From assembly GCA_029168955.1 (NCBI GenBank), contig JAPDOI010000152.1:1116001-1180000 (forward strand): a stretch of DNA of 64,000 bases, in the 5' to 3' direction. The notes under the pieces were generated by a model. The model searched no databases. It had not been told where the DNA came from and saw only the letters and a list, made by a program, of their open reading frames with translations. Below, piece by piece: positions 11,815-23,206 of this stretch. The position numbers were made by a program, and so were the translations under genes. The number at the start of each line of letters is the position of its first letter. The stretch's first letter is position 1. Source of the DNA: Aplectana chamaeleonis. Its lineage: Eukaryota; Nematoda; Chromadorea; Rhabditida; Cosmocercidae.

Positions 11815-12426
11815 TCGAGTCTGCACCCGTTTACTGGGTCTCATTCTCCTCCCCACTTCCTCGCTGTCTCTCCCGTCTTTCTTTTTGTAAGTATTGTAAT
11901 AACAAATACAACGTTCAGCGATTGGTCTGGCATATGTTTTACATGCATTTATTAACACTTGATGATTTTCGGATTTCAAAATTTTGAAAAGATTATAAGT
12001 ACGGTAATTGGCTTTGTTAACTATGGACATGTAATGTGAGTCGAGGATCGGTTTGCCATCTATGAAAAAGCCTGAGTCAGGAACGTTCGAAACGTTGTTT
12101 AGCGTGGTTGCCTTTAGCGTGTAAGTTGAACATCATACTATTAGGCTTTGGATTCCAATAACGATACAACTTGGCTTCTCCACGGCCAGAGTGAATTCCC
12201 ATTTTTCCGACCACAAGTTTACTTGATCTCTGAACTGCTGAGAAGTCGTCAGTATTGTCAATTTCCTTGTAGATCTTAATGTCACCAGCCTGCATCTGAC
12301 AACTAACGCCAAATCGTGAAATTTCTTGAGATATTTCAAAGGTGTACAAGAAAGATAAATAACGGTGATACTACATCTCCCTGAAGTACACCACTATATC
12401 TTGAGAAGACAACTGAGTAATTATAT
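11815..12426 (-). pseudogene. LINE (CR1/jockey-like) reverse transcriptase fragment
   Basis: Minus-strand pieces in shifting frames match the order of a non-LTR reverse transcriptase. First comes SGVLQGDVVSPLF (about 12357-12395, the motif-B region). Next is a GDIKIYKEIDN-like stretch where the catalytic FADD box should be, with the first residues altered. Then WSEKWEFTLAVEK followed by a Cys-Ile-Val-Ile-Gly segment (about 12150-12240), typical of the thumb-proximal motifs. Last is NKANYRTYNLFK ... INACKTYARPI (about 11930-12020), matching the family's conserved C-terminal RT region. Frameshifts separate the pieces and the 5' part is missing, cut at the family A element that begins at 12431. 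A dead fragment. Confidence 0.65.
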
Positions 12427-12430
12427 TTAA

Positions 12431-12979
12431 ATGCAGTGGTCGCGATAAAATATGCTTGTCGTCTTTTTTTTCTAAACCCTTTTCTGGGTCTCGAGTAGTA
12501 GGATCTCCGAGGAAAAAATCGCGAAAAGATCAATCTTTTGGTCTAAATTTGAAGTTTGAACCTTCTTGTCTTTTGATGGTGGACGAGCCCACTCCACATC
12601 ATCGGCATCGATGACCTCTTATCTCAAGAACATCAGCCGGCTTGAAATTGAATTTCAATCAATGGACCTTCGAATTTATGTACACATCTAGTCAAAAACA
12701 TTGACTGGAGTGCTTTCTTTCATTGCTCAACTGTTTTATTAGGTAAATTTGCATTTATTTCTTCCTCTGAGTCTCGATGAATTTGGACTGCTTGGCATGA
12801 GACTGTGATCTTTTTCGTCGGCGCTGTGCACGTGTGCACGAACTGGCTTTTTTGGGCCCTAGAAACTCTCTTTCTAGCCCGTTGTTTACCGCGCTACCTT
12901 CATAGTTTTTCAGCTGTTTTTGATCTAAACTGATTTTTGTTGTTTTTTTCGATAACGTTTTTGATCGTGACCACTGCCT
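12431..12979 (+). mobile_element. TTAA-target MITE, family A (copy 1)
   Basis: 549 bp between TTAA at 12427-12430 and TTAA at 12980-12983. Ends ATGCAGTGGTCGCGATAAAA and inverse TTGATCGTGACCACTGCCT. The interior carries GCACGTGTGCAC and a run of GGTGGACGAGCCCACTCC. It abuts the LINE fragment. Copies 2 and 3 (17699, 22658) have almost the same length. Confidence 0.9.
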
Positions 12980-12989
12980 TTAAACCTCA

Positions 12990-13600
12990 CTGACAGTGTC
13001 ATAACTCTGCATAAAACGGTACTATTGAGAAGCTACAGAGATTTTTGGATTAGCATCGAGAGCTCTTTTTTGCGAGTTGCCATATGTAGTTGTACCATTC
13101 CTGAATGCCCTTTCATTGTTAATGGCTGCACAGCAGATTATTGAAATTGGTACAGCCTAACTGCTTGAAGTCGATTTCCTACTAGGATGAGTCTGCGGTG
13201 AGTGAGGGAAGGCATAATATCACACTCTTTCAAACTAGGAATAAAACATGCTCTGAAAGGATAGCCGGACATAATCATTGAACAATTAGATTTCAGACAA
13301 CCACGGGTTCAACTACGAGCGTCGAGTTATTTACTTGCCAGTCTACGAGGAAGTTGAAGATAACAGTTTGATTCTGATATGAAAAAATTTGTTGCGATTC
13401 CCACACAACGGCGTAAAGTCACAACCGTCAACACCAGTGCTTTTTTTATCAGACCATGAACTGGTTCAAGAAATTGAGTCAACGGAATAGAAAGCAGTTT
13501 AGACAGCCAAAAATGAGCTGTTGAACACTCTTGACTCCCTCGGATAAGCATATCAAGCAAAGAAATTCAGCACTCAGGTGCTGAATTCGCGCTGACCGAA
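12990..13600 (-). repeat. Dispersed repeat R (copy 1)
   Basis: About 550 bases that recur in inverse orientation at 16990-17530: shared words include TTCAACTTCCTCGTAGACTGGCAA, CTAATTGTTCAATGAT, CAGAGCATGTTTTATT and AGTTTGAAAGAGTGTGATATTATG. A partial third copy is near 28150-28450. No intact frame. Class unknown. Confidence 0.6.
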
Positions 13601-13807
13601 GGGACTATACCGAATTGTTCCCTTTAGAAGCACACGCACGACTGATTTTCGGACATTTATTTTGAATGTGCTTCTATTAGAGGTGTACTTACAATAGAGG
13701 ATGTAGCTCTATTTTTCAGCCCGGTTTTTTCTCGATATTCTCATCTTTAACATTGAATATTTCCATTTAAATTTTTCATTCTGACACTAAATAACTGTAA
13801 TTAATTC

Positions 13808-14390
13808 TCAGACCGCAACAATAAAAACGCGCATATTTAAGCTCAATTGAACCGCTGCTTCCTCGATCGCTGATATAATCCTCGTTTTCGATATCATTAT
13901 GCCGTCGTCTGTCATGTCAATGTCCTCAATGAACTGTGCTAGTGCGCATCGGTTTTGTCGTAGCATTAGAGAAGAGAAAGGCAAATGGGAACATACTCGT
14001 GACAGTTGAAGCAATGGAGCTAATCGCCTCTTGACCTGCCTAGAGCGATGGAAGGAGCCTAGTTCTTGAACAGCTTCATAAAAAGCTTTCCCGGAAGCAA
14101 GTGCAAGCACAACTGTAGCTTCAGTCATTTCTGGTGCCGGATTTCTTCTTCGTGGGAGCGTTTATCTCACCACCAACTATCAAGACTCCATAAAGATTGC
14201 AAATCCAGACTCTGAAGGAATCGTTCTAGCAGACGTTTGCATCCGAAAGCTGAAATGTCATTGATGATTTTCTGTACAATCAATTCAAAATTCTCGTGAA
14301 GCACTTGAATAACGTTCTTGCATCCGCCGGGATCAATCGCGGTTTGAATTTTCAGCGCAGTTTTTCTTTGGTTTCGCTAAAATGACATCG
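13808..14390 (-). pseudogene. Decayed coding region, unknown protein
   Basis: Two strongly protein-like minus-strand stretches lie in tandem. 14390-14170 reads about 65 residues (including AIDPGGCKNVIQVLHENFEL) up to TGGTGGTGA. 14128-13998 reads from an ATG (MTEATVVLALASGK) for about 43 residues to a possible donor CGA|GTATGT; acceptor GCACTAGCACAG then opens about 40 residues ending at the stop near 13808. The frame between the first two pieces is broken (a possible GTGAGA donor does not restore it), and a further frame change occurs just upstream near 14390. Family not recognised. Either a pseudogene or a gene whose splice sites I have misread. Confidence 0.35.
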
Positions 14391-14599
14391 AAGGTTCTCC
14401 CATGCAAGCATACTTTGGCTGAGAAACAAGGGCTCGATGACTTCTTGTAAATATTGAAAGCCCGCTAATGTTCAAAAAGCTTGTCGAGCAATCTGGTCTG
14501 TCTCGGACACCAAATTTTTGAATGGCACGTCTAATTCCAGGACTGCAAGTGCACCCGAACTGGGGCTATAATGCAAATAGAGAAAATTTTTATTTCAGA

Positions 14600-14749
14600 T
14601 GAACTTCAAACAGGGAGGTGCTTCAAGTGGAGGGTTTACTTGTATTCAATGCCCAGCCCTGATGATTGGAAGTGCTCCTGGTGATGGCACACAAATGATT
14701 TTGAGCTCTCAGGAAGACAAAAAAGTGTTGTATTTGCAATTTTTATAGA
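14600..14749 (+). CDS. Possible small terminal exon
   Basis: Acceptor TTTTTATTTCAG precedes an ATG-initiated run of 49 codons ending TAG. It includes Gly/Ser-rich residues and a Cys-x2-Cys pair. It overlaps nothing else but has no partner exon. Weak. Confidence 0.15.
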
Positions 14750-14875
14750 CAGTTCAGGAGGAATGTCTTTTATTTGGACGCTTTATTACAACGCGAATCT
14801 GTATACATAAGTAGGGTGACGTTCTGCAGTTGTACATAATTAATCTTAATAGCGAGATCGTGTCTTGGGGTGAGA

Positions 14876-15035
14876 CGTATGGTATCAGTTTTATTTGTAG
14901 CCTGACGCATGGACCAGGCGACTGGCCGTGCGGGGTTGGCGGCCTCTCTGGAGAATGGAGTTTCGATTCGCGCGGGGTGATCTACCGTCGCAGCCCCGCG
15001 CATTCATCAGACTAAAATGATTGAGCGAACTCTAC
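14876..15035 (-). mobile_element. 160-bp TAGTCTGA MITE (copy 1)
   Basis: Ends AGCCTGACGCATGGACC and, in inverse, GCATTCATCAGACTA, with the characteristic flank GAGCGAACTCTAC outside. Core motif GTGATCTACCGTCGCAGCCCCG. Four other copies: 19434, 19654, 50783 and 54943. Confidence 0.8.
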
Positions 15036-15324
15036 CTGCTAGCTCGTTTTTTTCAGCCCAAGATGTTCGGGAGATGCATATTATTTGCAGATGTGATCTT
15101 GGGGCCGCGGAAAAGTTTCAGGTGATTCCGAAAAACCAATTCAAGTGAATGAAAAAGCACGGACTATGTTGATATTTGAAAATAAAACTCGGGTACCTTC
15201 AGATAACTTTTCAGCGAACTGTCGATCTGCACTGCTTTTATTCTCTAAGTTTTGGCCTATTCAGTTTCGCACAGAAGAAAACTAATAGCCCGATAGCAGC
15301 TTCAGTACTCGGTTTCCCACCCAT

Positions 15325-15474
15325 CTATCGTCCATCACTGGATGAGGGATCGCCGCGACGCTGCTTGGCGGGAAAAATTGCGCGCGGGAAAACGAAGGGA
15401 GAGTGGCTATTGATCGCGCAATTTTTCCCGCCAAGCAGCGTCGCGGCGATCCCTCATCCAGTGATGGACGATAG
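15325..15474. mobile_element. Perfect-arm hairpin
   Basis: About 60-base arms running CTATCGTCCATCACTGGATG ... GGCGGGAAAAATTGCGCG are repeated exactly in reverse complement, with a loop of about 30 bases. Any open frame through here is an artefact of the palindrome. Perfect arms suggest recent origin or conversion. Confidence 0.8.
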
Positions 15475-15587
15475 TAGTTCTCCTCAGCTAACTTCTTGTA
15501 TATTTTCACACTCACACCATCATCGTCATAATTTGTACACTAATCCTATGCAAAAAAAACAATTAAAACAACACAATCAAGCCTACA

Positions 15588-15836
15588 GTTCACCTCCACA
15601 CTGCCGTTCAGTCCGCAAACTGCACGCTGATTGCGAAATCGTGCTGCGGCGCGGTTGCGAGCATCTTCAGACAAAAAAGGGGAATCAACCGGGCGCTTTT
15701 CGCCTTTGGTGCCCGGGTGATCCCACCGCCCGGGTGATCCCACATCCCTGTCTGAGGATACTCGCAACCGTGCCGCAGCACGATTTCGCAATCAGCGCGC
15801 ACTTTGCGGACTGAACGGCAGTGCGGAAGTGAACAG
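15588..15836. mobile_element. Foldback element
   Basis: Ends GTTCACCTCCACACTGCCGT and inverse ACGGCAGTGCGGAAGTGAAC. Arms of about 75-85 bases include TCAGTCCGCAAA, GATTGCGAAATCGTGCTGCGG and GGTTGCGAG. The centre holds two CCCGGGTGATCCCAC copies. Confidence 0.8.
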
Positions 15837-16114
15837 TACTTTAGATGGGATTATATACTATTTGGGGTACCCGCTATCATGAGTCAAGGGTTCAACACGC
15901 TCAGTCCCAATGAAATGTGTTCAAAATGGCAACTCGCGTCCTTCTTCCGACGAAAATAGTTATAACAGACACTGATATCTACAAACAAATGATAGTTTCT
16001 AAATTAGGTAGCAACGTCAGTTTTTCCGTGGCCGCTACTTGTCAGAAATTCTCCGATGGGGGTAGCGCGCTCCACTGCGAATTCGCAAGACCGCGACGCA
16101 GCCGCGTTCAGAGC

Positions 16115-16928
16115 TGGCTGTTAGGCGGCGTCTAGAGTTCATTCGCGGCGCGACGCGACGTTATGATTAGCCTACGTATCGATCAAGCGACGTCGCGTCG
16201 CGTCGTCGCTAGGTGTTCACAGTGAAGAGGAGCGATACATCGAATTTGACGCGCAAATATAATCGCTCCGCGACCATCGCGTCGCGCTGCAATGCAACGC
16301 GACGCGATGGTCGCGAAGCGATTGTCATAATTTTTTCTTCCATCATCGGGGACTCAAGGAGCCTTTTTAATTTTCTCAAGCCTTTTCAATTACTAGGTTG
16401 ATTGAAATTGTTATGGGTTATTGTATTGTTCTCAGATGATACTGCAAACAATTTTGTCTGCACATTTAAGGACAGTGTGATGAGGGTGATGGTTTTGAAG
16501 AGTTGACGAACTATAAAGTTTTTTTACGATTTACAAACGACCGGTAATTCGGTCTCATTTCACCGAAACCTCCCTATTTATTCTGTACGATCAACTTCAA
16601 AAAAAATTCTAAGCATCATCTGCTCCCGATGTCTTTTTGATTGTTTCGTCATTAAAGAAGCAGGTTGTCCCAACGAAAACAAAAATGTGCCATAATAATA
16701 CAGATAAAAGATTAAAAAAGGTACATTACACTTAAATAGACAGAATAAGATCAAATATTGATTAGTTTTCTTGGGTACGGGAAATTGCGGAAATTACGCA
16801 ATTGCGCGTAGTCGCCTAGCGTTCGCGCGCCTTTCACACCTTGATTTCCGCGCGACGCGATTTTCGCGTCGCGCTGACATGTGCCATCGCGTCGCGCCGC
16901 GAAAACTCTGAACGCCGCCTTACGGCGG
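16115..16928. mobile_element. CG-rich inverted-repeat element (GCGACGCGA)
   Basis: The left boundary (GGCGGCGTCTAGAGTT, CGCGGCGCGACGCGA) matches the right boundary (TCGCGTCGCGCCGCGAAAAC, CTGAACGCCGCC) in inverse. Inside are further GCGACGCGA hairpins at 16150-16325. The middle, 16330-16750, is AT-rich with no gene. Confidence 0.55.
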
Positions 16929-16989
16929 GTGGCCATTAAGTTCTTATGTCAAAAGTGTCCAACAGCTCATTTTTGGCTGCCTAAACTAC

Positions 16990-17530
16990 TTTCTATTGAG
17001 TTGACTTAAATTTTTGAACCCGGTTTTTGGTCAGATAAAAAACACTGGTATTGACGGATGTGACATTACTCTGTTGCTGTTGGAATCGCAACAAGTTTGT
17101 ATATCAGAAATTGTTATCTTCAACTTCCTCGTAGACTGGCAACTCGGCGATCGTAGTTGAATTGTCTGAAATCTAATTGTTCAATGATCATGCTGTGCTG
17201 TCCTTTCAGAGCATGTTTTATTTAAGTTTGAAAGAGTGTGATATTATGTATTCCCTAACTCTCCGCAGATTCATCCGTGTAGGAAAACGTCATCAAACAG
17301 TTAGGCTGCACCAATTTCGGTGAGCTGCTATGCGTCCTTTAACAATGGAAGGGCATTCAAGACGATGCGACTACATATGCCATATGAAAAAGAGCTCTCG
17401 AAGCTAATTCTAGAATCTCTGTAGATTCTCAAGAATGCAACTTTGGGCAGAGTTGTGATACAAGAGCGCGAAAAACGCGTTTTTGCGTCTTTTTCGCAGA
17501 AAACGGGGGAGTTATGCCGGTATCGCCCCT
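16990..17530 (+). repeat. Dispersed repeat R (copy 2)
   Basis: Inverse-oriented relative of 12990-13600, ending near a GCGAAAAACGCGTTTTTGCG palindrome (17467-17486) that also occurs near 28390-28430. No coding frame. Confidence 0.6.
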
Positions 17531-17698
17531 CACCTACCGACGATCATTTGATCCACTGCCAGCGAAGTGTGCTTCGATATTTACTCGGAAGCTTGACCAG
17601 CTCCTCAGCTTTTAAAGATGTGTACGTGCCGCGTTGGCTGTGCGGACACGTTACCCTTTGTAGCACGTTGTGCACCTCCTGACTACAAGTGCGATTAA

Positions 17699-18246
17699 AG
17701 GCAGTGGTCGCGATCAAATATGCTTGTGGTCTTTTTTTCTCTAAACCCTTTTGTGGGTCTCGAGTAGTAGGACCTATAAGAAAAAATCGCGAAAAAACCA
17801 CTGTTTTGGGCCAAATTTGAAGCCTGAACTTTCTTGTCTTTTGATGGTGGACGAGCCCACTCCACATCATCGGCATCGGTGACCTCTTTTATCAAGAACA
17901 TCAGCTGGCTTGAAATTGAATTTCAATCAATGAACCTACGGATTTATGTACAGATCTAGTCAAAAACATTGACTGAAGTGATGCTTTCATTGTTCAACTG
18001 TTTTTATTCGTTAAATTTGCATTTATTTCGTCCTCTGAATGTCGATGATTTTTGACTGCTCGGCATAAGACGGCGATCTTTTTCGTCATCGCTGTGCACG
18101 TGTGCACGAAACAGCTTCTTTGGGCCCTAGATACTCTAATTCTAGCCCGTTTTTCACCGCTCTACCTTCATAGTTTTTGAGCTGTTTTTGATCTAAGCTG
18201 ATTTTTGTAGTTTTTTCTATAACGTTTTTCATCGTGACCACAGCCT
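17699..18246 (+). mobile_element. TTAA-target MITE, family A (copy 2)
   Basis: 548 bp flanked by TTAA at 17695-17698 and 18247-18250. Ends AGGCAGTGGTCGCGATCAAA and inverse TTTTCATCGTGACCACAGCCT. Contains GCTGTGCACGTGTGCACGAA. Same orientation as copies 1 and 3. Confidence 0.93.
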
Positions 18247-18978
18247 TTAAGCGAGAGCTCCACATTCAGAGGTGAGAAATGTATGATCTGTCGATAAAGA
18301 CAGCGATGCGTTTTTGGGCCAACGAACCACTTTAGCTTGCAGTCACTGATTAACTCTGTTTGAGTGAAGAGTTGATTAATGTAATATACATGAAATGCCT
18401 CTTCGTAACCTGCATAATCCCACGTTTTCATTATCTCAGGAGCTTGCAATCTCTTCTGGCTAGCTGCAAATTACGAGTTTCAATCCGGCGATACCGGCAA
18501 GGCAATTCTTGACGGAAATAAGTAAGAAAGCCATTGCGGTACAAATAGCCTATAGAATAGAATATGAATAAAAAATGGGAATAAATAGCGCAATCGCGAT
18601 ATGCTCACCTCTTTGAATTTCACAAAAAGCTACAGTGGAAATACTGCATGCCTCTCTCCACTACATTTGTGTTTGAGGACTTCCAGTATGAAATGTAATG
18701 CATACAGCACAAGTTCCCGCTAGCGGTGGAGCTCGAAGCGGCGGGCTAGTCACGCGATTTTGTCCTCCTGGTTTTTATTTCATCTTATCACACGCGCCGA
18801 GATCGGATGCTGCCTTTTTGTGTCATACCATTTGTAGCGAAATGTTTTACCCAGACATTTGGCTTCCGCGCCAGAAAATCAGAGTCGAGTTTCCCTGAGT
18901 ATGCCTCAATGCACGGCTCTCGTTGAACGCGGCGGCGCCCAATTCTCATCAGTTCGCAAGGAAAGTTAATTGCAATAT

Positions 18979-19118
18979 GGCGAAGTGTCAAAGAAGTTGC
19001 GCACCGAAAGAAGCTTTCGGAGGAAGTGGGGCACTCCGGCGAAGAATATCTGCTAGGTTAGCTAAACATGTGATTGCGTTATTACGTCCACCTTTGGCTC
19101 ACATGATTCACTGTACAG
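18979..19118 (+). CDS. Possible first exon, unknown protein
   Basis: ATG GCG AAG starts about 47 codons (MAKCQRSCAPKEAFG..., basic, with an amphipathic middle) ending at a good donor, CACTGTACAG|GTAGGT. The nearby TTTTTTCAG acceptor at about 19139 leads straight to a stop, so the partner exon would be further away and was not found. Confidence 0.2.
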
Positions 19119-19433
19119 GTAGGTTTCTAATTTTTTCAGTCCATAGAGTTTGACGCCTTTCCTAGCATTCTGATGCTGATTCTTAAAAACAGTAATTACG
19201 ATGAAAAAGCTGCCCGTTTTTTTGGCTAAAACGTAAGCTACTGGTCCTCCAAGAAGAGTAAGAACGGAAGTGCGACGAAACGGCCGGGGAGTGGATTAAA
19301 ATCTCGTGGACCGGCCGACCTATTGGGCCACCACGCCCACGTCCTATAACAGCTGTCCTGCGTTCGTTTTACCAAAGACACAGGCACCGATTTTTCAAAT
19401 ATTCTTCAACGCGAAAGGTTCTGGTATCCCAGT

Positions 19434-19596
19434 ATGTATGGTTTCCGTTTTCATTTTAGTCTGACGCATGGACCAGGCATCTGACCGTGCAGGGGTTGGC
19501 GGCCTCACTGAAAAATGGGGTTTCGATTTGCGCGTGGTGATCTACCATCGCAGCCCCTTCCATTCATCAGACTAAAGTGATTGTGCGACCTCTACA
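19434..19596 (-). mobile_element. 160-bp TAGTCTGA MITE (copy 2)
   Basis: Same ends and core as copy 1 (TTTTAGTCTGACGCATGGACC ... CATTCATCAGACTAAA, GCGACCTCTAC). Only about 57 bases separate it from copy 3, which points the other way. Confidence 0.85.
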
Positions 19597-19653
19597 TCGG
19601 TCCCTATTATTTTCAAAGAAGTTTTGGTACAGGAAACATTAAGCAAAATCACT

Positions 19654-19810
19654 TAGAGTTCGCGCAATAATTCTAGTCTGATGAATGGACGGGGCTGCGA
19701 CGGTAGATCACCACGCACGAATCGAAACCCCATTCTTCAGTGAGGCCGCCGACCCCGCACGGCCCGCCGCCTGATCCACGCGTCAGACTAGATTGAAAAT
19801 GGAAACTATA
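19654..19810 (+). mobile_element. 160-bp TAGTCTGA MITE (copy 3)
   Basis: TAGAGTTCGCGCAATAATT, then TAGTCTGATGAATGGAC, ending GTCAGACTAGATTG and AAAATGGAAACTATA. With copy 2 it makes a large inverted pair. Confidence 0.85.
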
Positions 19811-19844
19811 CTACCGTCACACTTGGGACCAAATTGTGGCCCCC

Positions 19845-19976
19845 ATTTGCGGACTAAGGATGCGATACATGATAATCGTGCTGGGACCACTTGTTCCCGG
19901 CATGTTTCACCTTTCTCCCAGCGTGGTTATCACGTGTCGCATGATGCAACAGCCGTAGTCCGCATTTGCAGACCGG
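19845..19976. mobile_element. Inverted-repeat element (CATTTGCGGACTA), copy 1
   Basis: Ends CATTTGCGGACTA and inverse TAGTCCGCATTTGCAGACC. The core TTATCACGTGTCGCATGATG is shared with a second copy at 57243-57407. Confidence 0.65.
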
Positions 19977-20829
19977 CGAGAACGATACTAGCTTAGAATT
20001 TCGAATCGCAAAGCAATTTCCCCGACGTTAGGTCCGCGGCTTTGTCCGCAGTCTCCCGAAACACACAAACAGGCATAATAAATTTTTCAGAGAATACTTC
20101 AAACAGTTTCGCGCCGCTTTTTGAGTGTGCTGTGGCTACTTCTTCTCATTAACGTCTTCTTAATTAATGGACCTACCTGCCCGAAACATCAACTATGATG
20201 CGGTTTTTAATTGTGTACACACCCTTTAACTTTGCACATCAGGCTGCTGCATCATACCCGAATTGAGTTTTGATATGAGGTTACACGCTGTCTTTTGATC
20301 AGCTAACAAAAGATGTCACACCACAGACAAATCTTTCACGAAATTGCTCCTTTCTTCTTATACTTAACCTCTTTGTGTTACCATGACCTTGATGTTATGC
20401 CATAGAAGAAAAAGATAAATTACAGGCTTTCTATGCTCTTATCGTTGTCACAAACGAAACACTATCTTTATACTAGCTCCGCCAACCTTTGACAATGCCA
20501 GTCCATTCGCTGCACATCCGAATACTTGCTCAGATGTGTAAGTGACTTTCTTCCCTTATCATCGGAGTCTCACAGAATCTCTGTGAACTGTTTATAGGAC
20601 CTGGTAACCGATATCGGGTTTATGTCGAAATGCTATGGTGCGGTTACGATCGACGCCAGGGTGAAGCAATGTTGGAAATTTTTTCAAAGAAGTGGTCGCC
20701 ACCAAACGTCAAAAGTTGGGGGGGGGTCGCTCCGCCGGTTTTTTTTTCGATTCGCCTTTTTTTCCTTTTTACCTGAACTCCACCACAGATTGTTTCTTAA
20801 ACAACCACGAGTTGTTCAGATTTCTTTGT

Positions 20830-21575
20830 CAACCGCTGGCGGCCTAAATGCTCGTCAAAATTGCCATTGTCCAAATTGCGAAAAAAATGGTTTTCGGGGC
20901 CTTCCAGTGTCATTTTCTTTGCTCTTATGAGCCGCATTTTAGCGTTTTGGTTAAATAAACCCAGTAATAAAGTAGAAAAAATTAAAGCCGCTATTGTAGA
21001 GTGAGAAATAGCAAAAATCGCTTGTTGCAAAAAGTGGTTAAAAAGGCCGTTTTTTTCCAAATGGCTTTTCAGCCCTGGTTTTCACTTCTAGAAGAGTGAA
21101 GTCGAGCACAAGATGCATTAACTGAATGGTTGTCGAAAACTACATTTGCTGCATTTTTTCTAGAAGACATTTTTCCTGTGTTTTCTCACCTCACTGTTTT
21201 CACATGGTAAGGTACTACAAAACCCACGAAAAAAAATTTCAGAAAAAATTCAGCTAATGTAGTTTTCGATAACAATTAGGTGAATGCATCTTATGCTCGA
21301 CTGCTGCCTTCTAAAAATGAAAACCAAAGCTGAAAAGACCATTTGAAAAAAAAACGGCCTTTTCACGCCACTTTTTCAAACGGGCGATTTTTTTCTATTG
21401 CTCACTTTACATGAGCGGCTTTGCTATTTTCTACTTCATTTGGGTCTAATTCACCGAATCACTGATAGTGAGCCCCATAAGAGTAACGTATATGACACAA
21501 GAATCTCCCCGAAAACCATTTTTTCGCTATTTGGGCAATTGCAATTTAGACGTGCATTCAAATCTACAGCAAAGA
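20830..21575. mobile_element. Long foldback, about 730 bp
   Basis: The left half and right half are imperfect reverse complements around a centre near 21205: GCGAAAAAAATGGTTTTCGGGG versus CCCCGAAAACCATTTTTTCGC, AAAGCCGCT versus AGCGGCTTT, CATTCAGTTAATGCATCTTGT-like arms, and AACTACATT versus AATGTAGTT. No coding potential. G-rich tract at 20717-20726 just outside. Confidence 0.7.
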
Positions 21576-22657
21576 GTGCGGCTCTACCTAGAATTTAGTG
21601 GGGCTATTGTTAGGTAGGGGTCGCAAAGCTCTGCCACGAATGAGGGGGGTCGCAACAAGGAACGCACTTTGTCCAACAGGTTGCTTGAGTCTGGTCATCA
21701 CACTAAAACTACGGTTGAAAGCCTAACTTTTTGCAAGATTTCGGCATCGTTCGACAGCACAGTATGAATTACAGTTTTCTTTTTTCACGTTTGTTTATGC
21801 TTAATTTTTATTTCTGGCTCTTTCATTATCACAAATAGAGGCTTTTCCTAGTGCGTGTGGGGGTTTGCCGTTCTTTTCTCTTCGAAAGTAGAATTTTAAA
21901 AGAAAAATACATCCTAGCCCGAACAAACGGCGAATTCCCCTAACGCATTAAAAACTCCAATTCGCAATATTAAAAGAGTCGAAAAGGAAATAAAGTAGAA
22001 TTAAACAATAAAAAATAAAAAATGTATTAACTCAGCCAGAAAATCAGCTTTGCTGTCGATTGATGACGGAATCTGGCAGAGTGCCAGATTTCACACTGTA
22101 GTTTTCGTGTGTCTGCAGCAACAGTACCATAGCTTTTTAACATTGCGGTAAATTGTGGAGTGCATGCTCAGTCCCTTCGGAGTCCTGGTAACGCTAGTAA
22201 GAGCCTATAACCGAATTACAGAGACCCTGTGCATGACTCTAATTTAGATACGACTTACTAGGGAACCTCGCTAGCCATGTATGGGCTTTTGAGAGACTGT
22301 GAATGTTTCTTGGTCAGATCGGATACGCTCTTTCTGAATCTTTCTCTGGATTTTGCTACGGATCTCAAGTTAACAAGTTATTACTGGTTAATGTTACAAC
22401 GTTGTAAATCACAGATTTTTGAAATTCTCGTGTATCGAGCGAGTGCTGTGTGATTTAAACAGAAGAACAAGAGTGACAAGAAGAGAAATGTTACTCAAGC
22501 TTAAAGAATCCGAGCGCTGCGGTCCCCATAACAAAAAGTGGCAGGGCTTGGCGGGCGCTCGTGTTGGCAATGCTTGCTGAAATGTGGCATTTTCAAACAT
22601 TGATAAAACCTTCTAAAAAATGTCGAAACACCTCATGGGGCCATTTTTTCTTGTTAA

Positions 22658-23206
22658 AGGCAGTGGTCGCGATCAAATATGCTTGCCGTCTTTTTCTCTC
22701 CAAATCCTTTCCTGAGTCTCGAGTAGTAGGACCTATAAGAAAAAATCGCGAAAAAACCACTGTTTTGGGCCGAATTTGAAATCTGAACTTTCTTGTCTTT
22801 TGATGGTGGACGAGCCCTCTCCATATCATCGGCATCGATGACCTCTTATATCAAGAACGTCAGCTAGCTTGAAATTGAATGTTAATCAATGAACCTTCGA
22901 ATTTATGTACACATCTAGTCAAAAACATTGACTGAAGTGATGCTTTCATTATTCAACTGTTTTTATTCGTTAGATTTGCATTTATTTCGTCCTCTGAATG
23001 TCGATGATTTTTGACTGCTCGGCATGAGACTGCGATCTGTTTCGTCATCGCTGTGCACGTGTGCACGAACCAGCTTCTTTTGGGCCCTAGAAACTCTATT
23101 TGTAGACCGTTTTTCACCGCGCTACCTTCATAGTTTTTCAGCTGTTTTTGATCTAAGCTGATTTTTGTAGTTTCTTCGATAACGTTTTTCATCGTGACCA
23201 CTGCCT
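22658..23206 (+). mobile_element. TTAA-target MITE, family A (copy 3)
   Basis: 549 bp flanked by TTAA 22654-22657 and 23207-23210, with ends as in copy 2. It differs from copy 2 by scattered substitutions only, so the two are young relatives. Confidence 0.93.

Noticed and set aside
15176..15814. 212-codon plus-strand ORF, longest in the window
   Set aside because: It runs across two palindromic elements, and its translated arms mirror each other's antisense. No splice support or domain.
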